NCBI RefSeq assembly: GCF_042186555.1
Contig: NC_133332.1
Location: forward strand, 120,955,375 to 121,019,374
Direction of reading: 5' to 3'
Source of the DNA: Aquarana catesbeiana
Taxonomy: Eukaryota; Chordata; Amphibia; Anura; Ranidae
DNA length: 64,000 nt
Positions 22,370 through 33,439 of the stretch are shown here, piece by piece. Position 1 is the first letter of the stretch. Each line of letters opens with the position of its first letter. A program made the position numbers and the translations under genes. Under the pieces are notes generated by a model, which saw only the letters and a program-made list of their open reading frames with translations, searched no databases and had not been told where the DNA came from.

Positions 22370-23904
22370 CTAGGCCGCCAGCCTTGCATACTCTTCTGAG
22401 TAGAAAAACTGGAGCCAATAATACCACTTCTTAGAGAACTGTTCACTACGTCCCTGGTCAATGGCCACAAGGTCCTCCATTTTGTGGATATCAACTATCT
22501 TTTTCAACCATACCGCAATACCCGGGGGCTCCGTCTTTTTCCAGAATAGGGGAATACAACTTTTCGCCGCCGTAATCAATGAGGGCAGGATTGATTTCCT
22601 GTATGCTTTGCTTGGTATTTCATGATGGTGTAATAAAAAGAATTCGGGGGTCCTGGGCAGCTCCCTATCTGTAAACTTCTGTGTGATCCGGTGTACTTCT
22701 GACCAAAAAGGTGCAAGAAGCCTACAAGACCAGAATATGTGAAGAAGAGAGCCCTCTTCCTCCCCACACCTCCAACAAATATCCGTGCTCTGAGGAAACA
22801 TCCGATGCACTCTGTCTGGTGTGAAATACCAATGTGATAGGACCTTGAACCCCGCTTCCTGTTGGGCCGCACAGATCGAAGTCTTATAGGTAAAGAGAAA
22901 TATTCTCTCTGCCTGTCTCTCATTTAGCTTTATTCCCAAGACACGTTCCCACTTAGCCAGATAAGGAGGTCTAAATCCCTCGGGGGGTGAGATGAGGAGC
23001 TGGTAAGTTAATGAAATGGCATGGCGCAACGGCTCCTGCTCCGAACAAAGAAGTTCGAATGCTGTCAATGCTCGCAAGAAAGGTGCCGGTGAGGGCTGTG
23101 CTCTAAGAAAATGCGCTAATTGGACCTTTTGCCAAAAAGAAAGACTCGCCAGGAGGGGATCATCCATTAGTTCCTCCCTGGTCATCCATTTCCCATTCCT
23201 AATGAAGTGACGGAGCTGCGATCTGTTACACCCCTTAAGAGCTTGGAATCTGGATTCGTTCACTCCTGGGCTAAAGGCAGGGTTATCCGTTACTGGGGTT
23301 AGCGGTGAGGGAGCGGGCACAATCGAGTGTTCTCTAAATATTTTTTGGGCCATTTGCCACGTCTCACCCACTGTAGGATGATCCGTTATGCGGACTGGTA
23401 GATTCTGCTGACACCACGGCAGTCCCTCTAGCTCCATACCCGTCAAGCACTTCTCAATTTGAATCCATTGTTTTAGTGTCCCATGGCGACACCAGTCGAT
23501 TATTCTTGTCAAATGGCAGGCTGAATGATAGAGAGCCACATCTGGAAGAGCAATTCCACCGAGCATTTTTGGCAACCGTAGGATTGATTGAGCGAGCCGC
23601 GGGGGCTTTCTGGCCCAAATAAACAGGGTCAACTCCCTATTTGCTGCTCTTAGGAAAGCCTTTGGGATCCTAATGGGTAGAGTCTGGAGATAGTATAGAA
23701 TGCGGGGCATAACATTCATTTTTACTATGCTACATCTACCAAACCAGGAGAACAAACCCGATTGCCACTTCTGCAGATCTTTTTTAATGTCTCTCAGCAA
23801 GGGGGGAAAATTAAAAGTGAATACGTCTTCCACCTTCTTTGGTAGACGGATGCCCAGGTATTTGATACTGGAATCCGCCCACTTAAAGGGAAAGTCTGCT
23901 TGCA
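22370..23904 (-). pseudogene. L1 ORF2 C-terminal fragment (about 511 codons, frame open)
   Basis: The frame opens at the truncation point and runs to a stop at 22370. It begins after the polymerase core with the IKYLGIRL motif, continues through LPKMLGGIALPD and LKGCNRSQLRHF, and ends with the C-terminal knuckle CWRCGEEEGSLLHIFWSC. Endonuclease and YADD are missing, so there is no activity. The absence of any stop or frameshift over 1.5 kb fits a recent insertion. It is a different family from the L1 at 56683-62677. Confidence 0.92.
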
Positions 23905-23919
23905 ATCTGTTCCCATTTC

Positions 23920-25293
23920 AATATTTTGTGCAGCCACCATTATTTTCCAGCACTGCCTTAACCCTCTTGGGCATGGAGTTCACCAGAGATTCACAGGTTG
24001 CCATTGGAGTCCTCTTCTCCTCCTCCATGACGACATCACAGAGCTGGTGAATGTTAGAGACCTTGCGCTCCTCCACCTTCCATTTGAGGATGCCCAATAG
24101 GGGTTAGGTCTGGAGACATGCTTGGCCAGTTCATCACCTTTACACTCAGCTTCTTTAGCAAGGCAGTGGTCGACTTGGAGGTGTGTTTGGGGTTGTTATC
24201 ATGTTGGAATTCTGCCCTGCAGCCCAGTCTAAGAAGGGAGGTGATCATGCTCTGCTTCAGTGTGTCACAGTACATGTTGGCATTCATGGTTCCCTCAATG
24301 AACTGTAGCTCTCCAGTGCTGGCAGCACTCACACAGCCCCAGACCATGACACTCCCATCACCATGCTTGACTGTAGGCAAGACACACTTGTCTTTGTACT
24401 CCTCACCTGGTTGCCGCAACACACGCTCGACACCATCTGAACCAAATATGTTTATCTTGGTCTTATCAGACCACAGGACATGGTTCCAGTAATCCATGTC
24501 CTTAGTCTGTTTGTCTTCAGCAAACTCTTTGTGGGCTTTCTTACGCATCATCTTTAGAAGAGGCTTTCTTCTGGGACGACAGCCATGCAGACCAATTGAT
24601 GCAGTGTGCGGCGTATGGTCTGAGTACTGACAGGCTGACCCCATCCCTTCGACCTCTGCAGCAATGCTGGCAGCACTCATACGTCTATTTCCCAAAGACA
24701 ACCTCTGGATATGACGGTGAGCACGTGCACTCAACCCCTTTGGTCGACCATGACGAGGCGTGTTCTGAGTGGAACCTATCCTGTTAAACCGCTATATGGT
24801 CTTGGCCGCCGTGCTGCAGCTCAGTTTCAGGGTCTTGGCAATCTTCTTGATGCCTAGGCCATCTTTATGTAGAGCAACAATTCTTTTTTTCAGATCCTCA
24901 GAGAATTCTTTGCCATGAGGTGCCATGTTGAACTTTCAGTGATCAGTATGAGATAGTTAGAGAGATAACACCAAATTTAACACACCTGCTCCCCATTCAC
25001 ACCTGAGACCTTGTAACACTAATGAGTCAAATGACATCGGGGAGGGAAAATCAATAATTGAGCCCAATTTGGACATTTTCACTTAGGGGTGTACTCACAT
25101 TTGTTGCCAGCGGTTTTTAATGGCTGTGTGTTGCGTTATTTTGAGGGGACAGCAAATTTACACTGTTATACAAGCTATACACTCACTACTTTACATTGTA
25201 GCAAAGTGTAATTTCTTCAGTGTTGCCACATGAAAAGATATAATAAAATATTTACAAAAATGTGAGGGGTGTACACACTTTTGTGAAATACTG
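23920..25293 (-). mobile_element. Tc1/mariner element with one end lost
   Basis: The right end at 25293 reads, inverted, CAGTATTTCACAAAAGTGTG, and is followed by TA. Transposase lies on the minus strand in 24054-24734: VLWSDKTKINIFGSDG (first aspartate), QHDNNPKHTSKS (second aspartate), SPDLTPIGHPQMEGG (the usual NPIENLW is mutated, so the catalytic glutamate is lost). The N-terminal HTH frames sit near 24740-24930 with breaks. The left end is missing at 23920, where the L1 duplication sits. Confidence 0.9.
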
Positions 25294-25959
25294 TATGTGC
25301 CCAGCTCAAATTTCATGAATCGGGTTTACATCCACTTTAACCAGTAGCCTACCGCCCACCGTCATATGACGGCGGGACGGTAAGCCTCTTGTTCTGGGTG
25401 GACGTCATATGACGTGAGCCCGTTTAAACAGGGCATGCTCGTGATCGTGAGCGCGCAGCCCTGTACTGTCGGTGGTGGCGTGTCACTGAGACACCGCTCA
25501 TCACCGACAGGGGTGAACAGCCACTGGGCATGGCTGTTTACCACGTGACTGGCCATGATGAAGTCACGGCCGATCACTAATGGTACATCCCCGCATTGCA
25601 TGGCGCATGCACGCGATCGTGAGCGTGCTGCGCGTGCACGTCGGTGGCGGCGTGTTCCCCGGGAACACTGCTCGTCACCGACGATAGTTTACAGCCATTG
25701 GCCAGGGCTGTGTACCATGTGATTGGCTGTGATCCATTCACAGCCGATCACTAACTGTAAACAAAGAGCTGTCACTAGCTGTTACTAGCCCTTCTCTCCT
25801 CACACACCGTTTCCAGTGTGAGGAGAGAAGAGCCAGGAGCAGTGAGTTACAGATCTATGTAGTGTCTGCACCAACACCACTTCTGTCCCATCGCCCCCCC
25901 CAATTGTCATCTGTCACCCAACAGTCACCCCATAAAAAGTGCACCTGTCACATAGAGAC

Positions 25960-26460
25960 TGCCATCAGTGACCATCAGCGGTGCCACTGTCACCAACCAG
26001 TGACCGTGCCCTGTCACCCGTCACCCACCAGTGACCATGCCCTGTCACCCGTCACCCATCAGTGACCTGCCCTGTCACCCGTCACCCACCAGTGACCGTG
26101 CCCTGTCACCCATCAGTGACCATCAGCGGTGCACCCGTCACCCATCAGTGACCGTCGCCTGTCAGTGACCGTCGCCTGTCAGTGACCGTCGCCTGTCAGT
26201 GACCGTCGCCTGTCAACAATCTGTGACTATCACCTGTCACCGTCCGTGGCCTGTCACCCATCAGTGACTGTGCCCTGTCACCCATCAGTGACCATCAGCG
26301 GTGCACCTGTCACCCATCAGTGACCGTCGCCTGTCAACTATCTGTGACCATCGCCCATCACACCATCACCTCTCAGTGAACGTCACCTGCCACCCATCGC
26401 ACAGCCCATCAGTGACCGTCACCTGCCACCCATCTGTCACCCATCGCACAGCTACCCGCC
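25960..26460 (+). repeat. Minisatellite upstream of the piggyBac transposase
   Basis: Short units built on 'ctgtcacccatcagtgacc' and 'gtcgcctgtcagtgacc' repeat over about 500 bases. Four near-identical 17-bp units lie at about 26150-26217. The array ends just before the transposase ATG at 26469. It keeps long frames open on the + strand. Confidence 0.9.
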
Positions 26461-26468
26461 ACACAGCC

Positions 26469-28461
26469 ATGTCCAAAAGAGTTTATACTAGTGAGGAGGC
26501 GTTCCAGATCCTCTCTATGACTGATGAGAGCACCGGGGAGTTCTCATCAGAGTCCAATTCTGATTCCGAATCAAATTCGGCATTTGAACCGATTGAGAGT
26601 AGCAATGATTCGGATGAAGAATGGGTCCCTCCTAAAAGGGCACGACACTCTGGAAACCAGGAAGCCGCCAGCAAACAGAATTATATTCCCAGGCCCAGTA
26701 TCAGCTCTGCCGCCAGAAATAGGCCCCAGGAAGAAAGGCCCAGTACCAGTGCTCCCGCCAGCAATAGGCCCCAGGAACAAAGGCCCAGTACCAGTGCTGC
26801 CACCAGAGATAGGCCCCCGCGCACAAATGCCCAGTACCAGTGCTGCCACATCACACCTGAGTTCCAACACAGGAAATTCAACTCCCCCAACTACTGGAGT
26901 GTCACGTCCCCCAAGAGCCAGGGCCGTTACATACATGCCAGATGGTCTTGCCAACCCAACATGGCTGCCTTCAAACTCGGGATCACCAAATATTCCCCCT
27001 TTCACAGCACAGCCAGGTGTGCAGGCCAACACCCAAAATTTTACAGAGATCAATTTTTTTCACCTGTTTTTGCCCGACACTTTGCTGCAGTTCATTGTGG
27101 ACCAGACAAATTTGTATGCCCAGCAGTATATTGCCAGCAACCCCCAATCATCTTATGCCCGTCCGTTTGAGTGGAGAGATTTAAATTTGGAGGAGTTCAA
27201 ATTGTTTTTGGGCCTCACCCTAAATATGGGCCTTACAAAAAAAATGAAGGACATACCTATTGGTCCACCCACCCCATCCACCATATGCCCATGTATTCTG
27301 CAGCAATGTCCAGGTCCCGATATGAGATGATTATGAGATTCTTTCATTTTAACGACAACACCCAGTGCCCTCCCCGCAATCATCCAAATTCCGATAAGCT
27401 ATACAAGATTCGCCCACTGATAAATTTATTTTCCCAACGATTTGCAGAACTTTATGTCCCCGAGAAGAATATATGTGTGGATGAGTCCCTGGTACCATTT
27501 TCAGGCCGGCTAGGAATAAAACAATATATTCCTAGCAAAAAGGCCAAATATGGAGTCAAATTTTACAAGCTGTGTGAGAGAGCCACAGGATATCTATATG
27601 CGTTCCGCATATATGAGGGAAGAGATTCCCAGCTCCAGCCCCCTGAGTGCCCGGCCTACATGGGCACAACTGAAAAAATCGTATGGGACCTGGCTTACCC
27701 ACTTCTGAAAAAAGGCTATCATATATACCTGGACAACTTTTATACCAGCCTGCCCCTTTTCAGACACCTATATATTGAAAAAACCCTGGCCTGCGGAACC
27801 TCAAGAAAAAATAGAAAGGGCTTCCCACAATCCTTAGTGAACAAAAGGCTGCAAAGGGGGGAAAGAGCAACACTGAGATGTAATGAAGTGCTGGCCTTGA
27901 GGTGGAAGGATAACAGGAACGTGCACATGATGTCCACCATTCATGATGACACTACAGTTGTAGTTCAGCGAAGACGAGGTCCCATTGAAAAACCGACATG
28001 TGTCCAAGACTATAATCTCTACATGGGGGGGGGTGGATTTCAATGACCAAATGATTCAGCCCTATTTGTCAATAAGGAGGTCCCGATTCTGGTACAAGAA
28101 GGTAGCAATATATCTAATCCATTTGGCCATTTACAATTCCTACATAATCTACACAAAATCCACAGAAAGCCCCGCCCCCTTCCTAAAATTCATAGAAGTA
28201 GTAGTCACGTCCCTCATCTATCAACAAAGACCCCTCCCAGAAGGACTTCGTTCTGATGCTGTTAGCCGACTTCATGAACGCCACTTCCCGTACAACATTC
28301 CACCATCGGAAGCAGCCCCAAGATGGCAAAAAAGTTGTTGCGTGTGCAGCAGAAGAGGTTTTCGAAAAGATACCAGCTTCCATTGTCCCCAGTGTCCCTC
28401 CCAACCTGGTCTTTGCATTGGTGAATGCTTCGAACTGTATCATACATCCCTAAGTTATTAG
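26469..28461 (+). pseudogene. piggyBac transposase with three frameshifts
   Basis: The start MSKRVYTSEEAFQIL at 26469 leads an acidic, low-complexity N-terminus. The frame then shifts near 26820 (C-rich run), at the A run 27237-27244, and at the G run 28024-28032. The DDE core is otherwise preserved: CVDESLVPF near 27475 (first D), YLDNFYTS near 27730 (second D), and GGVDFNDQM near 28030 (third D, across the last shift). The C-terminal cysteine-rich domain CCVCSRRG...CPQCPSQPGLC lies at about 28340-28430. All three shifts are at homopolymers or short repeats, and the rest is well preserved. The protein is not made as one frame, but the decay is modest. Confidence 0.92.
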
Positions 28462-28524
28462 CCCATATTTTCCCCATTTTCGCTGATCATTTTCCATGCT
28501 TCCCCAAAAAACCATGCCACTGCC

Positions 28525-28765
28525 TTCAATGTGAACTGACCCTGGCCAGCCTTTTGATTATGCCTCTGCCTACCGTTTGGACTGCTTCCACATGAACTGA
28601 CCCTGGCCTGTTTTGACTATGCCTCTGCCCACCGTTTGGACTGCTTGCTCGTGAACTGACCCTGGCCTGTTTTGTGACTACGCTTCTGCCTACCGCTTGG
28701 ACTGCTTGCACGTTAACTGACCCTGGCCTGTTTTATGGACTATGCTTTTGCCTACCGCTTGGACT
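28525..28765 (+). repeat. Tandem repeat of about 60-64 bp, four units
   Basis: Units starting 'gaactgaccctggcc' recur near 28532, 28592, 28652 and 28716, each with 'ctgcctaccg.ttggactg'. They lie in the noncoding 3' part of the piggyBac element. Confidence 0.88.
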
Positions 28766-29399
28766 GATCTGTTGCCCTGCTACTATAGCACACAGGGGTC
28801 TCACATATGTGAGGGGCTCCAGAAAAGTTTTTCCGGATGGAGATAACAATTTTTTTTGTTTTCTCCCGGTTTTGTAATTTCCGGATTAGGGTCTGGAGTC
28901 CGGAGGCTTCATAGAGATTTGGGTGGGTCGAAGCCTCTACCCCTGTGCCCCTGTGCACAGGTCTTACCCGATTGCGGCCCTCAGCCTTCTGCTGACTTAC
29001 TGCCATCATGCCTTTGCCTGCCGCATGAATGGACCACACTTCTGCCTGCTACCTGGACTATGCAAATAATTCGCTGTAGCAAGAGGCAGTATGTTTATGA
29101 AGGGCTGGAGAGCGGTACAATAATGAGTGTCTGCAGGTAACAGTGTACCAGGACCAATATTATGGCTGTGCTGTCTGTCTCTGCCTGGACAATTCCTATG
29201 GACTGTACTGTGCCAACTATAGACAATATTCCTGCCTGCTGCCTGGATAGTTATTATTGCTGTCGCTAAGCACATCCCTGACTGCTGCCTCGACCAGTGC
29301 TCTCTTCTGTGGACACTACTAAAAGCACAGGTAATACTTTTTTTTTATCCTTTCTGCAATAGAATTTATTTTGGATTGTAATTCTTGGTATGTACATGC

Positions 29400-30370
29400 T
29401 ATGTGTTAGAAATATGAAGGGCCTTCAAAAATGATAGGTTGCCAGGAAATTATCTATGTAATGTATGCTCCTAGAACGCCTGATGGTGCTACTTGGATGT
29501 TGGAGCTCTGTATGTGGCCAAGCTGTGTAAAAGTCTCACACATGTGGTATCCCCATACTCAGGGGGAGTAGCAGAATGTATTTTGGGGTGTCATTTTTGC
29601 TATGTGTTGGAAATATCTTATAAATGGATATCTTTGTGTAAAAAAAATGCGTTTTTATTTTTTTTCCACATTTTCCAAAAACGTCTGGAAAAAAAATAAC
29701 CGTTCAAAAGACTCATTATGCCTCATAGATTATACGTTGGGGTGTTTGCTTTCCAAAATGGGGTCATTTTGTGGGCAATTCCTTTGTCCTGGTGCTCCAG
29801 GGCCTTCAAAAGTGTAATAGGTGGTTGAGAAATGAGATGTGCAATTTATGCTCGTAGATCGCCTGATGGTGCTACTTCAATGTTGGGCCTTTGTATGTGG
29901 CCAGGCTGTGTAAAAGTCCCACACATGTGGTATCGCCATACTCAGGAGGAGTAGCAGAATGCATTTTGGGGTATCATTTTTGCTATATATTTGCTATGTG
30001 TTGCAAATATCTTATAAATGGACAACTTTGTGTAAAAAAAATGCGTTTTTATTTTTTCTCCACATTTTCCAAAAACATCTGGAAAAAAAATAACTGTTCA
30101 AAAGACTCATTATGCCTCATAGATTATACGCTGGGGTGTTTGCTTTCCAAAATGGGGTCATTTTGTGGGCAATTCCTTTGTCCTGGTGCTCCAGGGCCTT
30201 CAAAAGTGTAATAGGTGGTTGAGAAATGAGATGTGCAATTTATGCTCGTAGATCGCCTGATGGTGCGACTTCAATGTTGGGCCTTTGTATGTGGCCAGGC
30301 TGTGTAAAAGTCCCACACATGTGGTATCCCCATACTAAGAGTAGCAGAATGTATTTTGAGGTGTAATTTG
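29400..30370 (+). repeat. Tandem triplication (units of about 382-394 bp) in the piggyBac 3' region
   Basis: The anchor 'ggccttcaaa' occurs near 29419, at 29801 and at 30195, giving spacings of about 382 and 394. Units two and three are nearly identical ('gtaataggtggttgagaaat', 'ggccaggctgtgtaaaagtc'), and unit three is partial. The paired small ORFs here (29493-29817 and 29891-30211) are the same repeated frame and not genes. Confidence 0.92.
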
Positions 30371-31038
30371 TTGTATGCATATGCTCTGTGAGAGAAATAA
30401 CCAGTTAATATGAAAATTTTGAAAAAAAAAAAAAATCTTCCTTTTGCAAAGAATTGTGGGAAAAAATTACAACTTAAAAAAACTCACCATGCTACTTACT
30501 TAATACCTTGGAATGTCTACTTTCTAAAAAGGGGACATTTGGGGGGTATTTGTACTTTTCTGACTTGTTAGTACCTCAAGAAATGAGATTCACCTGATGT
30601 ACTGAAGGCCTGATCAGATGTTTTCAATTTTCAGTGATTGGCACCATAGTTTGTAGACTCTATAACTTTCACAAAGACCAAATAATATACACTAATTTGG
30701 GTTATTTTTACCAAAGATATATAGCAGTATAAATTTTGGCCAAAATTTATGAAGAAAAATTACTAATTTGCTCAATTTTATGACAAAAACAAAGAAAAAG
30801 GCAATTTTTCACAAAATTTACGGTCTTTTTTTATTTATAGCACAAAAAATAAAAAAACCCATTAGTGATTAAATACCACCAAAAGAAAGCTCTATTTGTG
30901 TGAAAAAAAGGACACAAATTTCATTTGGGTACAGTGTTGCATGACTGAGTAATGGTCATTCAAAGTGTGAGAGCACCGAAAGCTGAAAATTGGTGTGGGC
31001 AGGAAGGGGGTTTAAGTGCCCTGTATTGAGGTGGTTAA

Positions 31039-31979
31039 GGTAAAAAATCATTTTGGCTTTAGAATCACTTTAAGCCCCCCCCCCCCCCCCCCACACTCTG
31101 TAGAACTGCACTCGCTAATGCCTAAACACTAGGCAGGAGTTTGCAGTCATGTAAAATCAACAATAAGGCATAACTCCAGACATACAAGCGAGCAGAAACT
31201 TACACAGTTAACTCCTTTGTAACCTGTGGCCAAACTTGTTACACTGTTAACACTAAGATCTATGGAGTGTGGTATATCCTTCCTGTCATAAAATATCTTC
31301 TTGGAAGAGTGTGCTGAGGAACCATCCTGCATATCCCCAGATCATTAGATCACTGCTTTTTTGATCCCAGACTGTGAAGCTGAGGATCTAATATTTCTGG
31401 TGAGTGGGGTCACCAAAGGGGGAGTCACCTCACTTGTTCAAAGTTTTGGAGCACCCTTGCACTTTTTACAGAAGCACTTAGCTTCTTTTCAGATTTTGTG
31501 TATATTTGTTTTTTATGTCACAATTACATTGATGTATAAGGCACTATTCATTAGAATGTATATTGCTTGATATAGGCTGCTAGCACTGTTTCGTACTTTA
31601 TATTACCATAACTTACCACCAAAGAACAACACAAAATAAATTCTCTTGCTCCTGATGATCGCAGTAATGCCACCTGTGTGTATGTTATTTGTCATTTGTA
31701 CCCGTAGTAGGGCCCAGAAATAATAGTGCACATTTTACTTTTCTTTTTCCTACCTAAAACACACTGACAGTAACTGATACTGATACCAATTTAAAAAGTG
31801 CTTTCCTAAAATAAACCCACCCAAAATTTTCTGACCCTGACCTTTGACCCTCGACCGTTGCAACTTACCTTGCCCCTAACACTAACCCTGGCACTGACCT
31901 AGATCAAACATTAATCTAGCTATTTTTAATTTTTTTTTATATTTTTTTTTTTGTACACACTTTTGTTTGTTTGTTACAT
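31039..31979 (+). other. Intron sequence with a poly-C run
   Basis: A run of about 17 C lies at 31077-31092. No gene is recognised. The small ORFs have no domain content. Confidence 0.45.
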
Positions 31980-33430
31980 CATTCTCCCGTGCAAGGAGAT
32001 GTCGACCATAGTGTCCACCATGTAAACAGGCTAAGGGTAACATCAAAAAAAGTAAAGAATTTGTCGCTACGGAAATTAATAAAGTCTATCAAATTAAGGA
32101 TTTTATAACATGTTCTACATCGGGGGTAGTGTATATTATGGAGTGTGAATGTGGCCTCCAATATGTAGGGAGAACATCTAGACCTCTACACATAAGAATT
32201 GGAGAACATGTAACTAATATTAAAAAGGTCTGGTCACACACAATGTCTCCAAACATTTTAAATTATGTCACGGTCGCAACCCTGCCAAATTAAAATTTTG
32301 GGGGGTTGAGAAAGTGACCCTGCACTGGAGGGGGGGGGAATTACATTCGGCAATTGAGCCGTCCAGAGTCCTTCTGGGTCTATGAGACCTAAGTGGGGGT
32401 ACCCACGGGGCTCAATGTCGAATTTGATTTAAATTGTTTTATTTCTGATTGATAATTATTTCTCCCCTGCATTTTATTAGATAAATTTATAGGGATTTTT
32501 TTTATTATTAAGTTCATACTCCCATTTGATTTATTTTGTCCTTATTGGGAATATATGTGTGGAAGACTGAATGGTGATAATATACTTTATCATTGTTAAA
32601 AGGTGGCTGCGATGATGTCTATTTTAAAAACCAGTGAGAAATGTTTAGCCCTTCCTTTTATATTTTTATAATTTTTATATTTTATCTATTAACTTTCCAT
32701 TTGGATAACAATAATTTTGTTTTGGTATCCATCGAACTAGCCCGGGTATTGAGCCTGTGGGTGATTATTTAAACTTTAGCCAATATTAAGCTAAATTAAG
32801 CTATATGTGTACTCTGGCTCTTGTATTATCTGACAGAGCGGGTTGCATGTGGGCGGTCTGTGGCTGAGTTGATTTGTTGCCCTGGGAACGGCTCCATAGG
32901 GAGGGTTGGTTCAAAAGGGAGGAGTTGTCTCCTCCCTATGTGTTCCAGCTAGAGCTGGTAACGGGTTTAGGTCACGTGACCGGGCGTCATGCTGTCGATG
33001 ACGTCACGGTTGCTGTGGCAACTTATAACGGTAATAGGAAGCATTTCCTTTGTATGTTAGGTCATGTGACTGGGCGTCATGCCGTCGATGACGTCGTGGC
33101 TGCCATAGTAACCTGGCAATATCAACAGGAAGTATTACCTTAACCTCTGAGCGGTCCTAGCTGATTGGACGGCCTCTGCCGGTATTTTAGCATCCATGTG
33201 AACATAATTAGTGGCTTTATAAATATATTGATTTGGCGTTCGGGACTCCATTACCGCTGAGGAAGTCCCATTTAGGACGATACACATGCGGGAGTACCCT
33301 GGGACGTCACTGCAGCCACCTTACATTTATGACTTGTATTACACCATCCATCCCAGCACTAGGGTTATAGTGCTGTATATGTGAGTACCTGTCTTTCTTA
33401 AATAAAGGAAATTGTTTGAGCTACACAGTG
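31980..33430 (+). mobile_element. Penelope-like element 3' part (GIY-YIG domain and 3' UTR)
   Basis: The frame near 32063-32225 encodes VYIMECECGLQYVGRTSRPLH...IGEH, the GIY-YIG endonuclease motif that closes Penelope-like polyproteins. After a frameshift near 32226 it continues LVTHNVSKHF and ESFWVYET...GLNVEFDL, the typical C-terminus. Reverse transcriptase is absent, so the copy is 5'-truncated. The 3' region runs to about 33430, contains two related blocks ('gtcacgtgaccgggcgtcat' near 32972 and 'gtcatgtgactgggcgtcat' near 33061, about 89 bp apart) and a hammerhead-like motif at 33257-33283. A Tc1 element follows directly. Confidence 0.85.
33257..33283 (+). ncRNA. Hammerhead-ribozyme-like core in the Penelope-like 3' region
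   Basis: The order is CTGAGGA (33257-33263), one A, stem strand GTCC (33265-33268), loop CATTTA, stem strand GGAC (33275-33278), GATAC (33279-33283). Hammerhead catalytic cores need CUGANGA, stem II and GAAA(C). Here CTGAGGA and a perfect 4-bp stem II are kept, and only GAAAC is altered to GATAC. Penelope-like elements are known to carry hammerhead motifs. The altered A is in an essential position, so this copy is probably inactive. Stems I and III were not resolved. Confidence 0.55.
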
Positions 33431-33439
33431 TGCACTATA

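Larger units (their letters stand above)
21835..23904 (-). mobile_element. 5'-truncated L1 retrotransposon (2.07 kb) with 15-bp target duplication
   Basis: The element is flanked by perfect 15-bp duplications (21820-21834, 23905-23919). A poly-A tail appears as a T run at 21835-21853, and a 3' UTR follows to about 22369. It is truncated inside ORF2. The 3' UTR contains, on the + strand, a purine-rich stretch from about 22143 to 22310 ending in A22/G12-like runs. The clean duplication and open frame suggest a fairly recent insertion. Confidence 0.95.
25337..31038 (+). mobile_element. piggyBac-type transposon, both TTAA ends present (5.7 kb)
   Basis: The left end TTAACCAGTAGCC at 25337 and the right end, inverted, TTAACCACCTCAATACAGGG at 31038 both begin TTAACCA, and the target site is TTAA as expected of piggyBac. 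The left 450 bases contain palindromes (ccgtcatatgacgg at 25361, gacgtcatatgacgt at 25402). A transposase pseudogene (26469-28461) and a long repeat-rich 3' region follow. The right-terminal 400 bases match the fragment at 3612-4000. Confidence 0.88.

Noticed and set aside
22370..23905. Complete 511-residue protein gene
   Set aside because: The frame has no true start: it opens at the L1 truncation point next to a target duplication.
26301..26468. Longer piggyBac transposase start at 26301
   Set aside because: The stretch is the CAGTGACC minisatellite translated. The acidic N-terminus typical of the family starts at 26469.
29493..30211. Two related ORFs of 68-106 codons
   Set aside because: They are the same frame in tandemly duplicated noncoding transposon sequence. 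No domain and no coding bias visible.
31855..31890. Telomere-like CTAACCC repeats
   Set aside because: Only scattered ctaac/taaccct words without a regular period.
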